Of a DNA stretch of 63,166 nt, positions 36,199 through 45,783 are shown piece after piece. The first letter of the stretch is position 1. Every line of letters starts with the position of its first letter. The notes below the pieces were generated by a model that had not been told where the DNA came from, did not search any database, and saw only the letters and a program-made list of their open reading frames with translations. Origin of the DNA: Pseudomonadales bacterium (GTDB lineage: Bacteria; Pseudomonadota; Gammaproteobacteria; Pseudomonadales; Azotimanducaceae); contig JAJECH010000003.1 of NCBI GenBank assembly GCA_022822135.1, positions 1-63,166 of the forward strand. Direction: 5' to 3'. The position numbers were made by a program, and so were the translations under genes.

Positions 36199-37065
36199 GT
36201 GTTCAAGGAAATTGCGCGCACAGCCCCCTCGGGCTTGTTGGTGTTCTTCGTTCTATTGGTTCTTCTGCTTGGTGACATCGCGTTGTTCATTGTTAGCGTG
36301 ATTTTCGGGCTGATTCCCACCATCATCATTTCAGTCGTTGTTTTCCCGGTTTTGCTGTTCTTGATGTTTGGTCTGTTTGTCGTTCACCCGAATGAAGCTC
36401 GAGTTATGCAATTCTTCGGTCGATATGTCGGGACAGTACGTGAAGCGGGATTGCGATGGATGAATCCGTTTTTCACAAAACGTCGTATCTCGGTTCGGGT
36501 ACGTAATTTCGAGACTGAGCGTTCGAAAGTAAACGATGCAAATGGAAACCCGGTAGAGATCGCCGCGGTGGTTGTTTGGCGAGTGGTTGATACGGCGGAA
36601 GCTTGCTTTCAGGTTGATGACTACGTGAATTTCATGCGTGTACAAAGCGAAGCAGCAGTACGCAGCATGGCGACACAATACCCCTATGACTCAACGGATG
36701 ACGATGTTGTGTCGTTACGTGGCGATACCAAAGTGGTAACCGATCAACTTGAGAGTGAGATTCAGGGACGGTTGAATCAAGCTGGACTCGAGGTACTGGA
36801 AGCGCGCATTACTCATCTTGCGTACGCGCCTGAAATTGCCTCGGCGATGCTGCAACGACAGCAGGCTGGAGCTATCGTCGAAGCAAGAGAGAAGATCGTT
36901 GAGGGTGCGGTGAGTATGGTTCAGATGGCGCTTAACGACCTTTCGGCGCGAGGAGTCGTTGAGCTCGATGAGGAACGAAAAGCCTCAATGGTGAGTAATC
37001 TCCTCGTTGTACTTTGCGCCGATAAAAGCACGCAACCGATTGTGAACACTAGCGCGGAGTACTAA
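36199..37065 (+). CDS. SPFH/Band 7 domain membrane protein (prohibitin/stomatin-like)
   Basis: The 288-aa protein has two hydrophobic N-terminal segments (about residues 12-35 and 37-60), then an SPFH domain starting VHPNEARVMQFFGRYVGTV and a C-terminal helical part with MLQRQQAGAIVEAREKIV. SPFH proteins form large oligomeric rings or scaffolds on the inner membrane. No NfeD or FtsH partner is adjacent. GTG start at 36199. Confidence 0.85.
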   Translation: MFKEIARTAPSGLLVFFVLLVLLLGDIALFIVSVIFGLIPTIIISVVVFPVLLFLMFGLFVVHPNEARVMQFFGRYVGTVREAGLRWMNPFFTKRRISVRVRNFETERSKVNDANGNPVEIAAVVVWRVVDTAEACFQVDDYVNFMRVQSEAAVRSMATQYPYDSTDDDVVSLRGDTKVVTDQLESEIQGRLNQAGLEVLEARITHLAYAPEIASAMLQRQQAGAIVEAREKIVEGAVSMVQMALNDLSARGVVELDEERKASMVSNLLVVLCADKSTQPIVNTSAEY

Positions 37066-37096
37066 CCGCTGCAAACCAATTAATAAGCGGCGCTAA

Positions 37097-37879
37097 TCAG
37101 TTCGTGTCCGTACCGTACGCCCGCATGTAGAGGCGAGAGCGTTCATTCAGATTTCCGTAGAACGATCGCGTTTCCGCATCGGTCGGATGATCACTAAGTC
37201 GAGTTGGAATTCCAGAGTCGTTCGCTAAAGGTGCGCGGTCCTGATGCCCGTAGTAAATTTGGACTGTCTTCCGGTCCGACTGGGTCGGTCTCGTTGTAGC
37301 GGTATGAAACAGCGCAACGTTAAACAAAGCACATGTTCCTGCAGGTCCGTGAAGATGTGTAGCTCCGCCTCGTTGAAGCTGTTCATCTGCGGATTTGAGC
37401 GGCTTATTTGATACGTCTTCCGGCGAAATGCTGAAACAGTGGGTTGAATCGTCGACATCCGTAAGGTAAACGATGAGTTGCATGTAGTCGAGGCGGAGTG
37501 GGTGTTCGTGCCAATAACCTCTATCTCGATGCCACGATTGATGGACTTCGCCCTCGTATGCTCCCATCCGTCTGAGACCTATCTCTCCGAAACAAACGGG
37601 TCCGCCCATTAATGCCTCGATCTTTGGGAGGATGTCGGGATGCCTTATGAGTTCGTCAAAACGAGGACTACTGATTAAGGCTTCGTAGTTTGCCTCCTGA
37701 CGGTAGCCATAGGGATGCCACATGTACGGATAGTTCGTCCGATCGTCGTCAAACATAGTGAGAAACTTGGAAACGTCATCCGTCGAGATAGCTTTCCCTA
37801 GATTGAGGAATCCATTGGTCCTGAACTCCTCTAGCTCCTCCGTGGATAAGTGAGTGCTAGATTCAATAGTCTTGTTCAT
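37097..37879 (-). CDS. PhyH family oxygenase
   Basis: The 260-aa 2-oxoglutarate/Fe(II) dioxygenase of the PhyH family begins with LSTEELEEFRTNGFLNLG. It has iron ligands in HQSWHRDRGYW (HxD) and ALFHTATTR (distal His), with Arg residues downstream for 2-oxoglutarate. It is a different clade from the enzyme at 26700. Monocistronic, convergent with the SPFH gene. Substrate unknown. Confidence 0.82.
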   Translation of the reverse strand: MNKTIESSTHLSTEELEEFRTNGFLNLGKAISTDDVSKFLTMFDDDRTNYPYMWHPYGYRQEANYEALISSPRFDELIRHPDILPKIEALMGGPVCFGEIGLRRMGAYEGEVHQSWHRDRGYWHEHPLRLDYMQLIVYLTDVDDSTHCFSISPEDVSNKPLKSADEQLQRGGATHLHGPAGTCALFNVALFHTATTRPTQSDRKTVQIYYGHQDRAPLANDSGIPTRLSDHPTDAETRSFYGNLNERSRLYMRAYGTDTN

Positions 37880-38106
37880 AGCAGTTTGGCTCGACTGAGA
37901 TGCAGACTCAAGACGAAATTGGAAGGAAAAGGCTTTTGTGATTGCAGACGATTATGCTTCGTGGCATAGTCATTAAGCTGTCACTCAGTAGATTTTCGTG
38001 TTGTTACTAGAGATGGCCGTGATAAGCGTTGGTTTGACAAATCGTTTGAGAGCAAGAGTCAAATCAATCACGATCCTACCAGTGCTTCTACCCGTCACGC
38101 TAGGTC

Positions 38107-39381
38107 TCAAGGTCCAATGGAACTGATAGGCACAACCGTAACACCATCTTGACGTTGATAGGCGTAACCGGCACTAGTCACAACTAGAAGGTTCGACGGC
38201 TCACCCATCCGATCGATGTCAACCTTGTCGACAAACTTACGCAGATTAGTGGCAGCTTTATCGATGGTCGACTCTTCATTTCCGAGTTTTACCTCAATTG
38301 GAATCCAACTGCCTGAAGCGGTCTGTATCACGATGTCGACTTCTAATCCTGAGCTGTCTCGGTAGTGGCTTAAATTCGCATCTAGCACTGAGGCATAGAC
38401 ACGTAATTCATGAACGACGAAGGATTCGAAGAGGAGGCCGAGATAGCTTACGTCTTTGAGCAGTTGATCTGGGTTTGACCTTAAGACTGCGACCGCGATC
38501 GAGGGATCGGTGAAGTGTCGTTTGGCAGCCTTGCGGAGGCGCGCACGCGAACGAAGATGAGGCGAGAACGGCGGTAAATCTTCTATCACAAAGAGCCTCG
38601 CCAAAGTTGACAGGTAATTGGCTACCGTTCTGCTTTGTAAGCCATTGTTTGAATGTTCGATATCACTTGCAAGAGTAGCTAGTGAGACATCCGTTGAGAT
38701 GTTCCGTGCGAGAGACTGTATAACGCGCATTAATCGATCCGGATCGTGACGTACGCCGATCATGTTCTCAACATCCGTTCGGCTTATTTCCTCAACGTAG
38801 TCTCGTACGAAACTCATAGCAGTGTTGAGATTCTCGTCAATCGTTCCAGGCCATCCGCCACGACACATGTATTCAACTAGGTCCGGCAATGTTGTGGTGG
38901 CGCTCAGCTCGGAAATCGTTTTTCTTTTAAGTAAATCGCGTAGCGAGACTTTTCCTGTAGAGATTCCCAGTTCGAGCATTGACATTGTGCGCATTTGTAG
39001 TCTGGATATCCGACCCGCACCAGAATGTCGAGTTAAGTCATCGGTAGGTACAGCGGACCCAGTTAGTATGAAGTTCCCCTTCCGTCTTCGATTGTCTGAT
39101 GCGCGCCTTACGTGATTCCAGAGATTTGGCACGATTTGCCATTCATCGAAGAGTCGCGGAGCTTCGCCCTCAAGTACCAAGGTAGGGTCTATAGCACACG
39201 CTTCTCTGGCATTGATATCAGTGTCAAAGAACACCTTGCTATTCGCAATCTGACTTGCTGTGGCGGTTTTCCCGCAGGCTCTCGGTCCTTCGATCAATAC
39301 GGTCGAGGCGGATGCTAATTTGTTCGTTAGCTCTGTATCCGCAAGTCTAGGTCGATAGGAGACGACGTGAGGATTTCCCAA
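38107..39381 (-). CDS. AAA ATPase with DUF4143 domain
   Basis: The 424-aa protein has an N-terminal AAA_14 ATPase (Walker A EGPRACGKTATA, Walker B RLFDEWQ, sensor FILTGSA) and a C-terminal DUF4143 domain resembling a restriction-endonuclease fold (GLEVDIVIQ...WIPIEVKLG). The ending E-V-D-I-V...E-V-K fits a PD-(D/E)XK core. These proteins are widespread and prone to horizontal transfer. The TTG at 39381 is the best start. Three 23-bp-period repeats lie directly upstream in its presumed promoter. Confidence 0.85.
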   Translation of the reverse strand: MGNPHVVSYRPRLADTELTNKLASASTVLIEGPRACGKTATASQIANSKVFFDTDINAREACAIDPTLVLEGEAPRLFDEWQIVPNLWNHVRRASDNRRRKGNFILTGSAVPTDDLTRHSGAGRISRLQMRTMSMLELGISTGKVSLRDLLKRKTISELSATTTLPDLVEYMCRGGWPGTIDENLNTAMSFVRDYVEEISRTDVENMIGVRHDPDRLMRVIQSLARNISTDVSLATLASDIEHSNNGLQSRTVANYLSTLARLFVIEDLPPFSPHLRSRARLRKAAKRHFTDPSIAVAVLRSNPDQLLKDVSYLGLLFESFVVHELRVYASVLDANLSHYRDSSGLEVDIVIQTASGSWIPIEVKLGNEESTIDKAATNLRKFVDKVDIDRMGEPSNLLVVTSAGYAYQRQDGVTVVPISSIGP

Positions 39382-39401
39382 TCTATCTATTCATAGCCGC
39401 T

Positions 39402-39483
39402 TTTGCAGGAATTTTAGCGCATGTTTTGCAGTAATTACAACGCACTATTTGCAATAATTTAAACGCACATTTTACAGATCTGT
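39402..39483. repeat. Iteron-like 23-bp repeats upstream of the DUF4143 ATPase, plus palindrome
   Basis: Three 21-mers of consensus TTTGCARTAATT-n4-CGCAC begin at 39402, 39425 and 39448, an exact 23-bp period, and a fourth partial copy (TTTACAG) begins at 39471. The last copy runs into the perfect palindrome ACAGATCTGT (39474-39483). The array starts 21 bp upstream of the ATPase start codon, so it could be an operator. Confidence 0.85.
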
Positions 39484-39695
39484 CAGAAATCTCCTCAGTG
39501 TAACTGTGTGAGGTCGGTTGATTGCTGGTGATCCACTGCGAGCTGGACCCTCTGTACATACGAGAAGCCGATACGACACGTTCGCAAAGCATGAATCCGC
39601 TCTCAGACCAAGCGTTCAATCCCGGTTTTAGAGAGCGGAGGGTGTGATCAGTTCCTTTCCACATCACCATGTCGGGAGTCGAATACCTAAATAAA

Positions 39696-39755
39696 ATGAA
39701 TTAAAAATAAGAAAACATGAATTAAAAAGTATGAATAATTAAAAATATGAATATT
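39696..39755. repeat. AT-rich ATGAATTAAAAA repeats upstream of the DUF2089 operon
   Basis: ATGAATTAAAAA occurs at 39696 and 39717, the related ATGAATAATTAAAAA at 39731, and ATGAATATT at 39747. They lie 40-100 bp before the start of the DUF2089-like HTH gene, in the divergent gap 39382-39793, which otherwise shows nothing coding. They may be sites for that regulator or simply AT-rich promoter DNA. Confidence 0.6.
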
Positions 39756-39793
39756 AGACTTGATTTTATTAAGTACGTAGGTTTAATGTAAGC

Positions 39794-40161
39794 ATGGATA
39801 TTTCAAAAGCTAAGTGTCCGAACTGTGATCAAGGTATGTCGGTCTCACGATTGGTGTGTTCTGACTGCGATGTCGCGATGGAAGGTCGATTTGACATTTC
39901 ACCGCTTGCGGGATTGTCGACCGCAAACCAACTGTTTGTCACTGTTTTCTTGCAGGTCAACGGGTCATTGAAAGCGATGGAGAAGGTTTTCGGTATCAGT
40001 TACCCGACGGTGAAGAATCGATTGGCGTCGATTGCGGCGGAACTTCCTCGCGTACAAGGTCTGAATGCACAAGTCTCGCGAAGTCAGACCCTGAATTGCT
40101 CGACAAACTCCAGGCAGGCGAACTAAGTGTGTCTGAAGTCTTAGCGCGACTACGTGATTGA
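39794..40161 (+). CDS. DUF2089 zinc-ribbon/HTH regulator, apparently frameshifted
   Basis: The start is ATG 39794. The first ~90 codons encode a zinc ribbon (CPNCDQGM...CSDCD) and an HTH-like domain (LKAMEKVFGISYPTVKNRL), the pattern of DUF2089 regulators. The original frame then becomes unlike the family and stops at 40126. A different frame continues from about 40060 with DPELLDKLQAGELSVSEVLARLRD, the expected family C-terminus, and ends at 40161, overlapping the next ATG as TGATG. The break is near 40045-40075. It is either a sequencing error or a recent mutation. The gene leads a four-gene envelope-stress-like operon. Confidence 0.75.
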
Positions 40162-40406
40162 TGACATCGATCGCAGTGGTACGTTGGAGACACGACCAAA
40201 AAATCCCACTCATTCTTCCGGTCTTCATTTTCTGGCCGATCATGATCGTGCTATTGATTGTTGGATGGACGATGCGACTAGGTTCGATGCGTTGGGAAAT
40301 ACGGGGCAAACAAATCGTGCTAATGACACGACTCATCAATTCTCTACGTGGATTACGCATTTCTCTTCGAGATGACGAGTCGCTTTTGGCGATCACCGTC
40401 TTCTGA
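40161..40406 (+). CDS. Small membrane protein, hypothetical
   Basis: The 81-aa product has a basic N-terminus, one or two hydrophobic helices (about residues 16-37) and a basic C-terminal tail. ATG 40161 overlaps the in-frame DUF2089 stop as TGATG, which supports both starts. The position between the DUF2089 and SHOCT-like genes suggests a membrane partner. Family not recognised. Confidence 0.6.
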   Translation: MTSIAVVRWRHDQKIPLILPVFIFWPIMIVLLIVGWTMRLGSMRWEIRGKQIVLMTRLINSLRGLRISLRDDESLLAITVF

Positions 40407-40472
40407 GGTTTGCGAACAGTCGATCGTACTCCCAAAGGCTATCAACAGGTTTCTTAGAGGTACACCTACAAA

Positions 40473-40895
40473 ATGAATGAGCAAGCAAACAATTCGATGT
40501 CAGACGACGAGACTGACATGAGAAAGGTTCTCAATATGCTGCAAGACGGAAAAGTGACCGTCGATGAAGCTGAAGAGTTAATCGGCGTGCTGACTCCTAA
40601 ACAGCCGACTACTTACGGATTCGAAGCAGATACTAGTGAATTGCCGAAATTCCTAGTCGTTCAAATCAGTTCCGGTTCGGATGAGGTCAATGTGCGCGTC
40701 CCGGTAAAGCTCATCTCCCTTGGGGTAGATCTCTCAAAACTCAATCCGCAAATAGCGGATGCATTGGATGAGGCGGTTCCCGGAACATTGCATGGACTTG
40801 CCGGATTGAAGGATGACGAACTCAGAGAAGCACTGCAGGGATTGAAGATCAGCATCCACGACGATGAAGACACGATTCGTGTCTACTGCGAGTGA
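40473..40895 (+). CDS. SHOCT-like/YvlB N-terminal domain protein
   Basis: The 140-aa acidic protein begins with MRKVLNMLQDGKVTVDEAEELIGVL, the SHOCT-like helix pair found at the N-terminus of YvlB/LiaX-type proteins. A compact alpha/beta part follows with VRVPVKLISLGVDLSKL. It has no signal peptide. The next gene encodes a DUF2807 beta-helix that in Bacillus-type homologues is fused to this domain, so the two may act as a split version. Confidence 0.72.
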   Translation: MNEQANNSMSDDETDMRKVLNMLQDGKVTVDEAEELIGVLTPKQPTTYGFEADTSELPKFLVVQISSGSDEVNVRVPVKLISLGVDLSKLNPQIADALDEAVPGTLHGLAGLKDDELREALQGLKISIHDDEDTIRVYCE

Positions 40896-40926
40896 CCGCG
40901 CAAATTTGTTCAAAGGAGGCTCAGCT

Positions 40927-41718
40927 ATGCCGAACACAAGAGAATTTCAGGTCACTGATTTCAACGAGGTTTCTTCTTCGCTATATGGTCGTATGCGAAT
41001 ATCGTGTGGTGCCACATCTTCTTTGACGATTAGCGCAGAGGAGAAAGCACTCGAAGCCGTGCATGCAGTAGTTAATGACGGAACGTTGGAGTTAAGGACC
41101 AAAAAGTCCTACTTCGGGTCGCGGTCGAATGGTCGTTCACTAGCATCTCAGTTGTTGGATCAGATACTGAAGCGACGAACAAGCGAAGACGGACATCGTT
41201 CTATGACCAACAGAAATCAATACACGATTGAGATCAAGACACCGCGTCTTCGAAACCTAACACTTGGAGGAAGTGCTCACGTCGCGGTGGAATCGCACTT
41301 GCGCGACGCAGACAGCATCAAATTGACGTGCGGCGGTGCGAGTGCGGTGACGGTCGAAGCCGTTTCTGCACCGCGCGTTGACTTGGTTTCTTCGGGTACC
41401 GCTTCAATCGAGCTGAACAACATCGAAGGCAAGTCACTGGATAGTCGAATATCCGGGACCGCATCGCTTCGCATCAGTGGGGAGGTCGAAGAGGTTTCGG
41501 CACGGATCTCAGGTACCGGTTCGCTTGACGCCATTGGATTGCACACTAAACACGCGACCATCGTGACGAGCGGAGCATCAAACGCTTCAATCAACGCGGA
41601 AGAGCATCTTGACGTTAAGTCGTCTGGTGCGTGCTCGGTTAGATACTTAGGAAATCCTAAAAGGAACACGAAATTTAGTGGCGTACTTGATTGCTCGCCG
41701 GTGAATTCTGAAGCCTAG
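40927..41718 (+). CDS. DUF2807/DUF4097-like beta-helix protein
   Basis: The product is about 263 aa from ATG 40927, chosen because AAAGGAGG lies 8 bp upstream; the longer frame from 40864 is rejected. It has repeated short beta-coil units (LGGSAHVAVES, CGGASAVTVEA, SSGTASIELNN, SGTASLRISG, SGTGSLDAIG), the hallmark of head-GIN/DUF2807 right-handed helices. No signal peptide is present, which is atypical for this group. It ends the DUF2089 - membrane protein - SHOCT-like - DUF2807 operon, reminiscent of the yvlABCD type envelope-stress genes. Confidence 0.75.
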   Translation: MPNTREFQVTDFNEVSSSLYGRMRISCGATSSLTISAEEKALEAVHAVVNDGTLELRTKKSYFGSRSNGRSLASQLLDQILKRRTSEDGHRSMTNRNQYTIEIKTPRLRNLTLGGSAHVAVESHLRDADSIKLTCGGASAVTVEAVSAPRVDLVSSGTASIELNNIEGKSLDSRISGTASLRISGEVEEVSARISGTGSLDAIGLHTKHATIVTSGASNASINAEEHLDVKSSGACSVRYLGNPKRNTKFSGVLDCSPVNSEA

Positions 41719-41768
41719 CTAGTGTTTGGATGGTGCACATCCTGCGCGTAATGCCGCGAAGCTAATCG

Positions 41769-44720
41769 CTAGAGGTGCGCTCTCAGATATTGCCCTGTGA
41801 AAGAGGATTTCGTACTAACGATGTCCTCCGGTGTTCCTTCGGCGATGACTTCGCCGCCACCACGTCCGCCTTCCGGTCCTAAATCTATGACATGGTCGGC
41901 AGTTTTAATGACGTCCAGATGATGTTCGATACAAAGTACCGTATGTCCGGCGTCGACCAATCGATGGAGACAGTTGAGGAGGTTCTGGATGTCGGCAAGA
42001 TGTAGACCGGTTGTGGGCTCATCCAGGATATAGAGGATGTGCCCGCGATTCTGGAGTTTTGCCAACTCGGTTGCGAGTTTGACCCGTTGCGCCTCGCCTC
42101 CCGACAGCGTGGTCGCTGACTGACCGAGCGTCAAATAACCCAGCCCGAGATCATCGAGGACTTTGATCTTCCTTGCGATCTTAGGTTCGTCTTTGAAGAA
42201 TGACACGCCATCCTCAATGGACATTTCCAGTATGTCGGCGATGTTCTTATCGAGATATGTGACTTCCAGTGTTTCGGCGTTGAAGCGCTGACCCTTGCAT
42301 GCTGTACACGTAACTTCGACGTCTGGCATGAAATAGAGTTTTGTCCTGATCGTACCTTCGCCTTGACACTCTTCACAGCGCCCGCCTTTTACGTTGAAGC
42401 TAAACCGACCAGGCTTATAGCCGCGTTCTTTCGATAGTTCCGCATTTGCGAATAGCTTTCGAATCTCGTCGTAGATACCTACATAGGTCGAGGGATTCGA
42501 ACGACTATTTCGACCGATTGGCGATTGATCAATATTGATCACGCGCGTCAGGTGTTCGACACCTTCGATCGACTCATGGTCACCCGAAAGCGATCGCGTA
42601 TCGACCAATTGCTTCCACAGCTCTTTGTAGAGGATCTCATTGATCAGCGTCGATTTGCCTGAGCCAGAGGCTCCGCTTACGCAAACGAACAGACCGAGGG
42701 GAATCGTTACATCAATGTCCTTTAGATTGTTCTCCTTTGCGCCACGAATGATCAGTTCTTTGCCATTCAATCCACGCCGATCTTGTGGCGTCGCGATCTT
42801 CTTCTTGCCACTCAGGTATTGGCCAGTTGGCGATTCGTCGTTCCCGAGAATCTCTTCCAGCGGACCTTGAACAACAATTGACCCGCCGTGGATTCCGGGT
42901 CCAGGTCCGACTTCAACGACGTGGTCTGCGGCGCGGATGGTATCTTCATCGTGTTCAACCACGATGACAGTGTTGCCTAAATCGCGAAGTGATTTCAACG
43001 TCGCGATCATTTTGGTGTTGTCCTTGGGATGTAAACCAATCGAAGGCTCGTCCAACACGTACAACATACCCATCAAGCCAGAGCCGATTTGCGTTGAGAG
43101 TCTGATGCGTTGGGCTTCACCTCCTGACAGGGTGCCGGATGCTCGGTTTAGGTTGAGGTAATCAAGACCAATACCGAGCAATAACTCGATTCGCTTCATG
43201 ATCTCGTTTCTAATCTGTTTTCCAGCTTCCGCCTGTGTACCTTCGAAGCTGAGCGAACCAAGAAACGCGTGCAACTCGTCGAAGTTCATCTGCCCCAACT
43301 CGTAGATGTTCTTGCCTTCGATGTGAAACAACATGCGTGTTGATTTCAAACGGGAACCGCCGCAGTCAGCGCAAATGTGTTCCACCATCACGCGGTCGAG
43401 CCAACGTTCCATGTTTGAATTCGGTACATCCTGTTGCCGATACCAGCGATAGGACCTCTCGATATTTCCTGCCACGCCTCTGAAGTTGATGGGCCAGCGT
43501 AGCCAGCGCTCCTTGCGATCCTTCGTTTCGGGTGGTATCTGTAGCTGTAGAAGCTCCCCTTTCGTACCGTGCAACACGACGTCTTGTGCTTCGGGTGAAA
43601 GATCCTGCCATGGCGCATCCATGTCGATGTCGTATTCCTGCGCCACCGTATAGAGGGAATAGCCAGCGTGTGATTCAGGCCGATAGGTAAACGCTTCACG
43701 AAGGAAGCATCCTTGGCGCAAACTTCGTTCGGGATTCGTTACGAGGAGATCCCGATGCGTCATCTTGGTGGTGCCAATCCCTCCACACGTTCTACAAGCA
43801 GCTTCGGGTTTATTGAATACGAAATAATCAGGTACGATGTCGCCGAATACAAGGTTTTTCGTCTTACTGCCGAAGGTCTTATAGAACTTTGCACGTGCGG
43901 TCTTGCTCAATCCTGCGGTGATCTCGACCGTCATTAGTGAGTCGCCGACCCGAAGCGCGTGCTCGATGGCAGCATTGAGTTGCTTCTCGATGCCATCGAC
44001 TCGTGTGAATTTGTCGACAACGGCATACATCTGAGGTTCGCCCTCAACGCCCTCGGGAACCTCGTCGCTTAAATCAACGCGTTCTCCGTCGATGATTACA
44101 GTGCGACATCCTTGCTTTCGAACTTCCGTGAAGAGAAGCGATGCGTCTTCGCCATAGATCAGGAAGATGGGCACCTGCAGCTCAAACTCAGTCCCGTTCG
44201 GTAGACTGAGTATCGATTCGAGAATATTGCCACCTGTTTTTATTGGGACGTCTTCGTCGGTATAAGGACACGTTGCTTCCGCAACGGTCGCGTACAGCAG
44301 GTTGAGATACGTGGATACGTCCGTAAGTGTTCCGACCGTCGAGCGCGGATTCCTCGCAATCGTCTTTTGTTCGATAGAAACTACGGGAGACAGACCGTAA
44401 ACGAAATCAACATCTGGCTTCTCCACTTGCGCGATAAAACGCCGCGCGAAACTGGACAACGATTCCATGTATCGGCGTTGTCCTTCTGCATAAATCGTGT
44501 CAAACGCGAGCGATGATTTGCCGGATCCTGATAGTCCAGTTACGACGACGAGTGCGTCACGAGGGATTTCGACGGATACGTTCTTGAGATTGTGGACGCG
44601 CGAACCTTGAACTTCGATCGTGGTTCGATAGCCATTGCCGGAATTACCGGATGCTGATCGACCGTTGGTTCGTGGTTTTCCGCGATTCTGCTTCGCCACC
44701 TCTTTACACGCCTTTGGCAC
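41769..44720 (-). CDS. uvrA: Excinuclease ABC subunit UvrA
   Basis: This 983-aa double ABC ATPase is the damage-recognition subunit of nucleotide excision repair. It has Walker A sites [12 protein letters not shown] and [11 protein letters not shown], two signature motifs [12 protein letters not shown] and [12 protein letters not shown], and zinc modules [11 protein letters not shown]...CADCGG and [10 protein letters not shown]...CTACKGQRF. The UvrB-binding region is present. The usual first CPxCG after the Q-loop is replaced by CPYTDED, a divergent feature. A basic Gly/Asn-rich N-terminal tail (about 28 residues) precedes the core. GTG start. Confidence 0.96.
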   Translation of the reverse strand: MPKACKEVAKQNRGKPRTNGRSASGNSGNGYRTTIEVQGSRVHNLKNVSVEIPRDALVVVTGLSGSGKSSLAFDTIYAEGQRRYMESLSSFARRFIAQVEKPDVDFVYGLSPVVSIEQKTIARNPRSTVGTLTDVSTYLNLLYATVAEATCPYTDEDVPIKTGGNILESILSLPNGTEFELQVPIFLIYGEDASLLFTEVRKQGCRTVIIDGERVDLSDEVPEGVEGEPQMYAVVDKFTRVDGIEKQLNAAIEHALRVGDSLMTVEITAGLSKTARAKFYKTFGSKTKNLVFGDIVPDYFVFNKPEAACRTCGGIGTTKMTHRDLLVTNPERSLRQGCFLREAFTYRPESHAGYSLYTVAQEYDIDMDAPWQDLSPEAQDVVLHGTKGELLQLQIPPETKDRKERWLRWPINFRGVAGNIERSYRWYRQQDVPNSNMERWLDRVMVEHICADCGGSRLKSTRMLFHIEGKNIYELGQMNFDELHAFLGSLSFEGTQAEAGKQIRNEIMKRIELLLGIGLDYLNLNRASGTLSGGEAQRIRLSTQIGSGLMGMLYVLDEPSIGLHPKDNTKMIATLKSLRDLGNTVIVVEHDEDTIRAADHVVEVGPGPGIHGGSIVVQGPLEEILGNDESPTGQYLSGKKKIATPQDRRGLNGKELIIRGAKENNLKDIDVTIPLGLFVCVSGASGSGKSTLINEILYKELWKQLVDTRSLSGDHESIEGVEHLTRVINIDQSPIGRNSRSNPSTYVGIYDEIRKLFANAELSKERGYKPGRFSFNVKGGRCEECQGEGTIRTKLYFMPDVEVTCTACKGQRFNAETLEVTYLDKNIADILEMSIEDGVSFFKDEPKIARKIKVLDDLGLGYLTLGQSATTLSGGEAQRVKLATELAKLQNRGHILYILDEPTTGLHLADIQNLLNCLHRLVDAGHTVLCIEHHLDVIKTADHVIDLGPEGGRGGGEVIAEGTPEDIVSTKSSFTGQYLRAHL

Positions 44721-44755
44721 GACTCAATGGGCGAAACATTATGTTCGTTTGGGAT

Positions 44756-45670
44756 TTAAACGACGAAGAAGGCTAACTCTTCGACTTCATTCTGACTGTA
44801 AAGCGTCAGTTTAGTGTGAACCGACGCTTTCTCAATGATGCCGAGGTCCGATAGCCACTCGCACGCCGTGATGACGTGATGCAGGTCGTAATTACGTGCA
44901 AAGTGCGTTTCGAGCTCCGTACTTGAGCGAGGCTCGCCACCAGCGCCTCTAAGATATTCGATGACTGGTTCGAAGAGTTCCTCTGCCAAGGGTTCAAGAT
45001 AGGCGTCGATTGCTTCGATTGCGCGTCCGAGTGATGTGTGACTGACCTTCCTATCGAACAGGTCGGTGTAGATCAGCTTGAACAGTTCAGGTTTGAGTTT
45101 CGTAGCTTCAACGAGCGCTTCTCGGTCGATGATCTGACCTGCTCGACTAACGACAACATTAGCCAACGCACTTGCCGTACTCAGAATCCAGTTCGCGGTG
45201 TAATGGGGATCATCCTTGATCAGATGCCACTTTTTCGCCTTGTAGAGTTGCATGACGGCGAACTGGGCATCATTCATCATCCGAATCTGAAGGTCGTGTT
45301 TCCCTAATTGGTTGATATCGTCATACAGTCGATTGATCGACGGGTCTTTGCTGAACAGCAATTTAGAACGTGCGTAAATCGAGTGCTGAAATGAATTGCG
45401 ATGCGCGGCTTCGAGCCTTCGCCTGAATTCATTTCTTGGCGTGATGGACGTGTGAATGTTGACATCTTCGGCAGTCAGACAGATTGCCTCATGAAGTTGC
45501 TTCTTCTCGTCCGTCGTAATGACGACAAGATCGATATCCGACTTATCCCAGACTTCGTCATACGAGAGGCTGCCACACAAGATTGCGGCGAGTACATGAT
45601 CGTCCGCTTCGAGATCCTCTTGAACTACATCGACCGCGTGTTCGAATCGTTCGCGAGCTGTAATGGGCAT
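44756..45670 (-). CDS. Nucleotidyltransferase-fold protein with C-terminal winged-helix-like region
   Basis: The protein is about 304 aa from ATG 45670 (TTG 45676 is possible). It has the pol-beta NTase core LCGSLSYDEVWDKSDIDLVVI (G-S...D-x-D), which would bind NTP-Mg. A helical middle and a C-terminal segment (HVITACEWLSDLGIIEKAS) resemble a small winged helix. The substrate could be an antibiotic, tRNA, protein or nucleotide. It is on the same strand downstream of the motor-like operon but separated by a terminator, so it is probably independent. Confidence 0.72.
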   Translation of the reverse strand: MPITARERFEHAVDVVQEDLEADDHVLAAILCGSLSYDEVWDKSDIDLVVITTDEKKQLHEAICLTAEDVNIHTSITPRNEFRRRLEAAHRNSFQHSIYARSKLLFSKDPSINRLYDDINQLGKHDLQIRMMNDAQFAVMQLYKAKKWHLIKDDPHYTANWILSTASALANVVVSRAGQIIDREALVEATKLKPELFKLIYTDLFDRKVSHTSLGRAIEAIDAYLEPLAEELFEPVIEYLRGAGGEPRSSTELETHFARNYDLHHVITACEWLSDLGIIEKASVHTKLTLYSQNEVEELAFFVV

Positions 45671-45734
45671 GTCCAATCTTTGAAAGTAAAGCGACGCTGA
45701 AGTGTGGGTTAGAGGATTCTCACAATTCAGTAGT

Positions 45735-45770
45735 CAAAAAAAGAAGAAAGCCTGAGTAGCGTCTTGGCTT
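45735..45770 (-). terminator. Terminator at the end of the 12-gene operon
   Basis: Read on the minus strand, AAGCC ... GGCTT form a stem around a 13-nt loop and are followed by TCTTCTTTTTTT. This is a canonical intrinsic terminator layout, 14 bp after the last gene of the operon ends at 45784. Confidence 0.65.
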
Positions 45771-45783
45771 GGTGCGATCGATG

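Noticed and set aside
39402-39483. CRISPR array
   Set aside because: Units of 21 bp with 2-bp spacers are too short and too regular, and there are no cas genes.
39383-39670. 95-aa minus-strand frame upstream of the DUF4143 ATPase
   Set aside because: It reads through the iteron repeats, has no recognisable domain and would block the presumed promoter.
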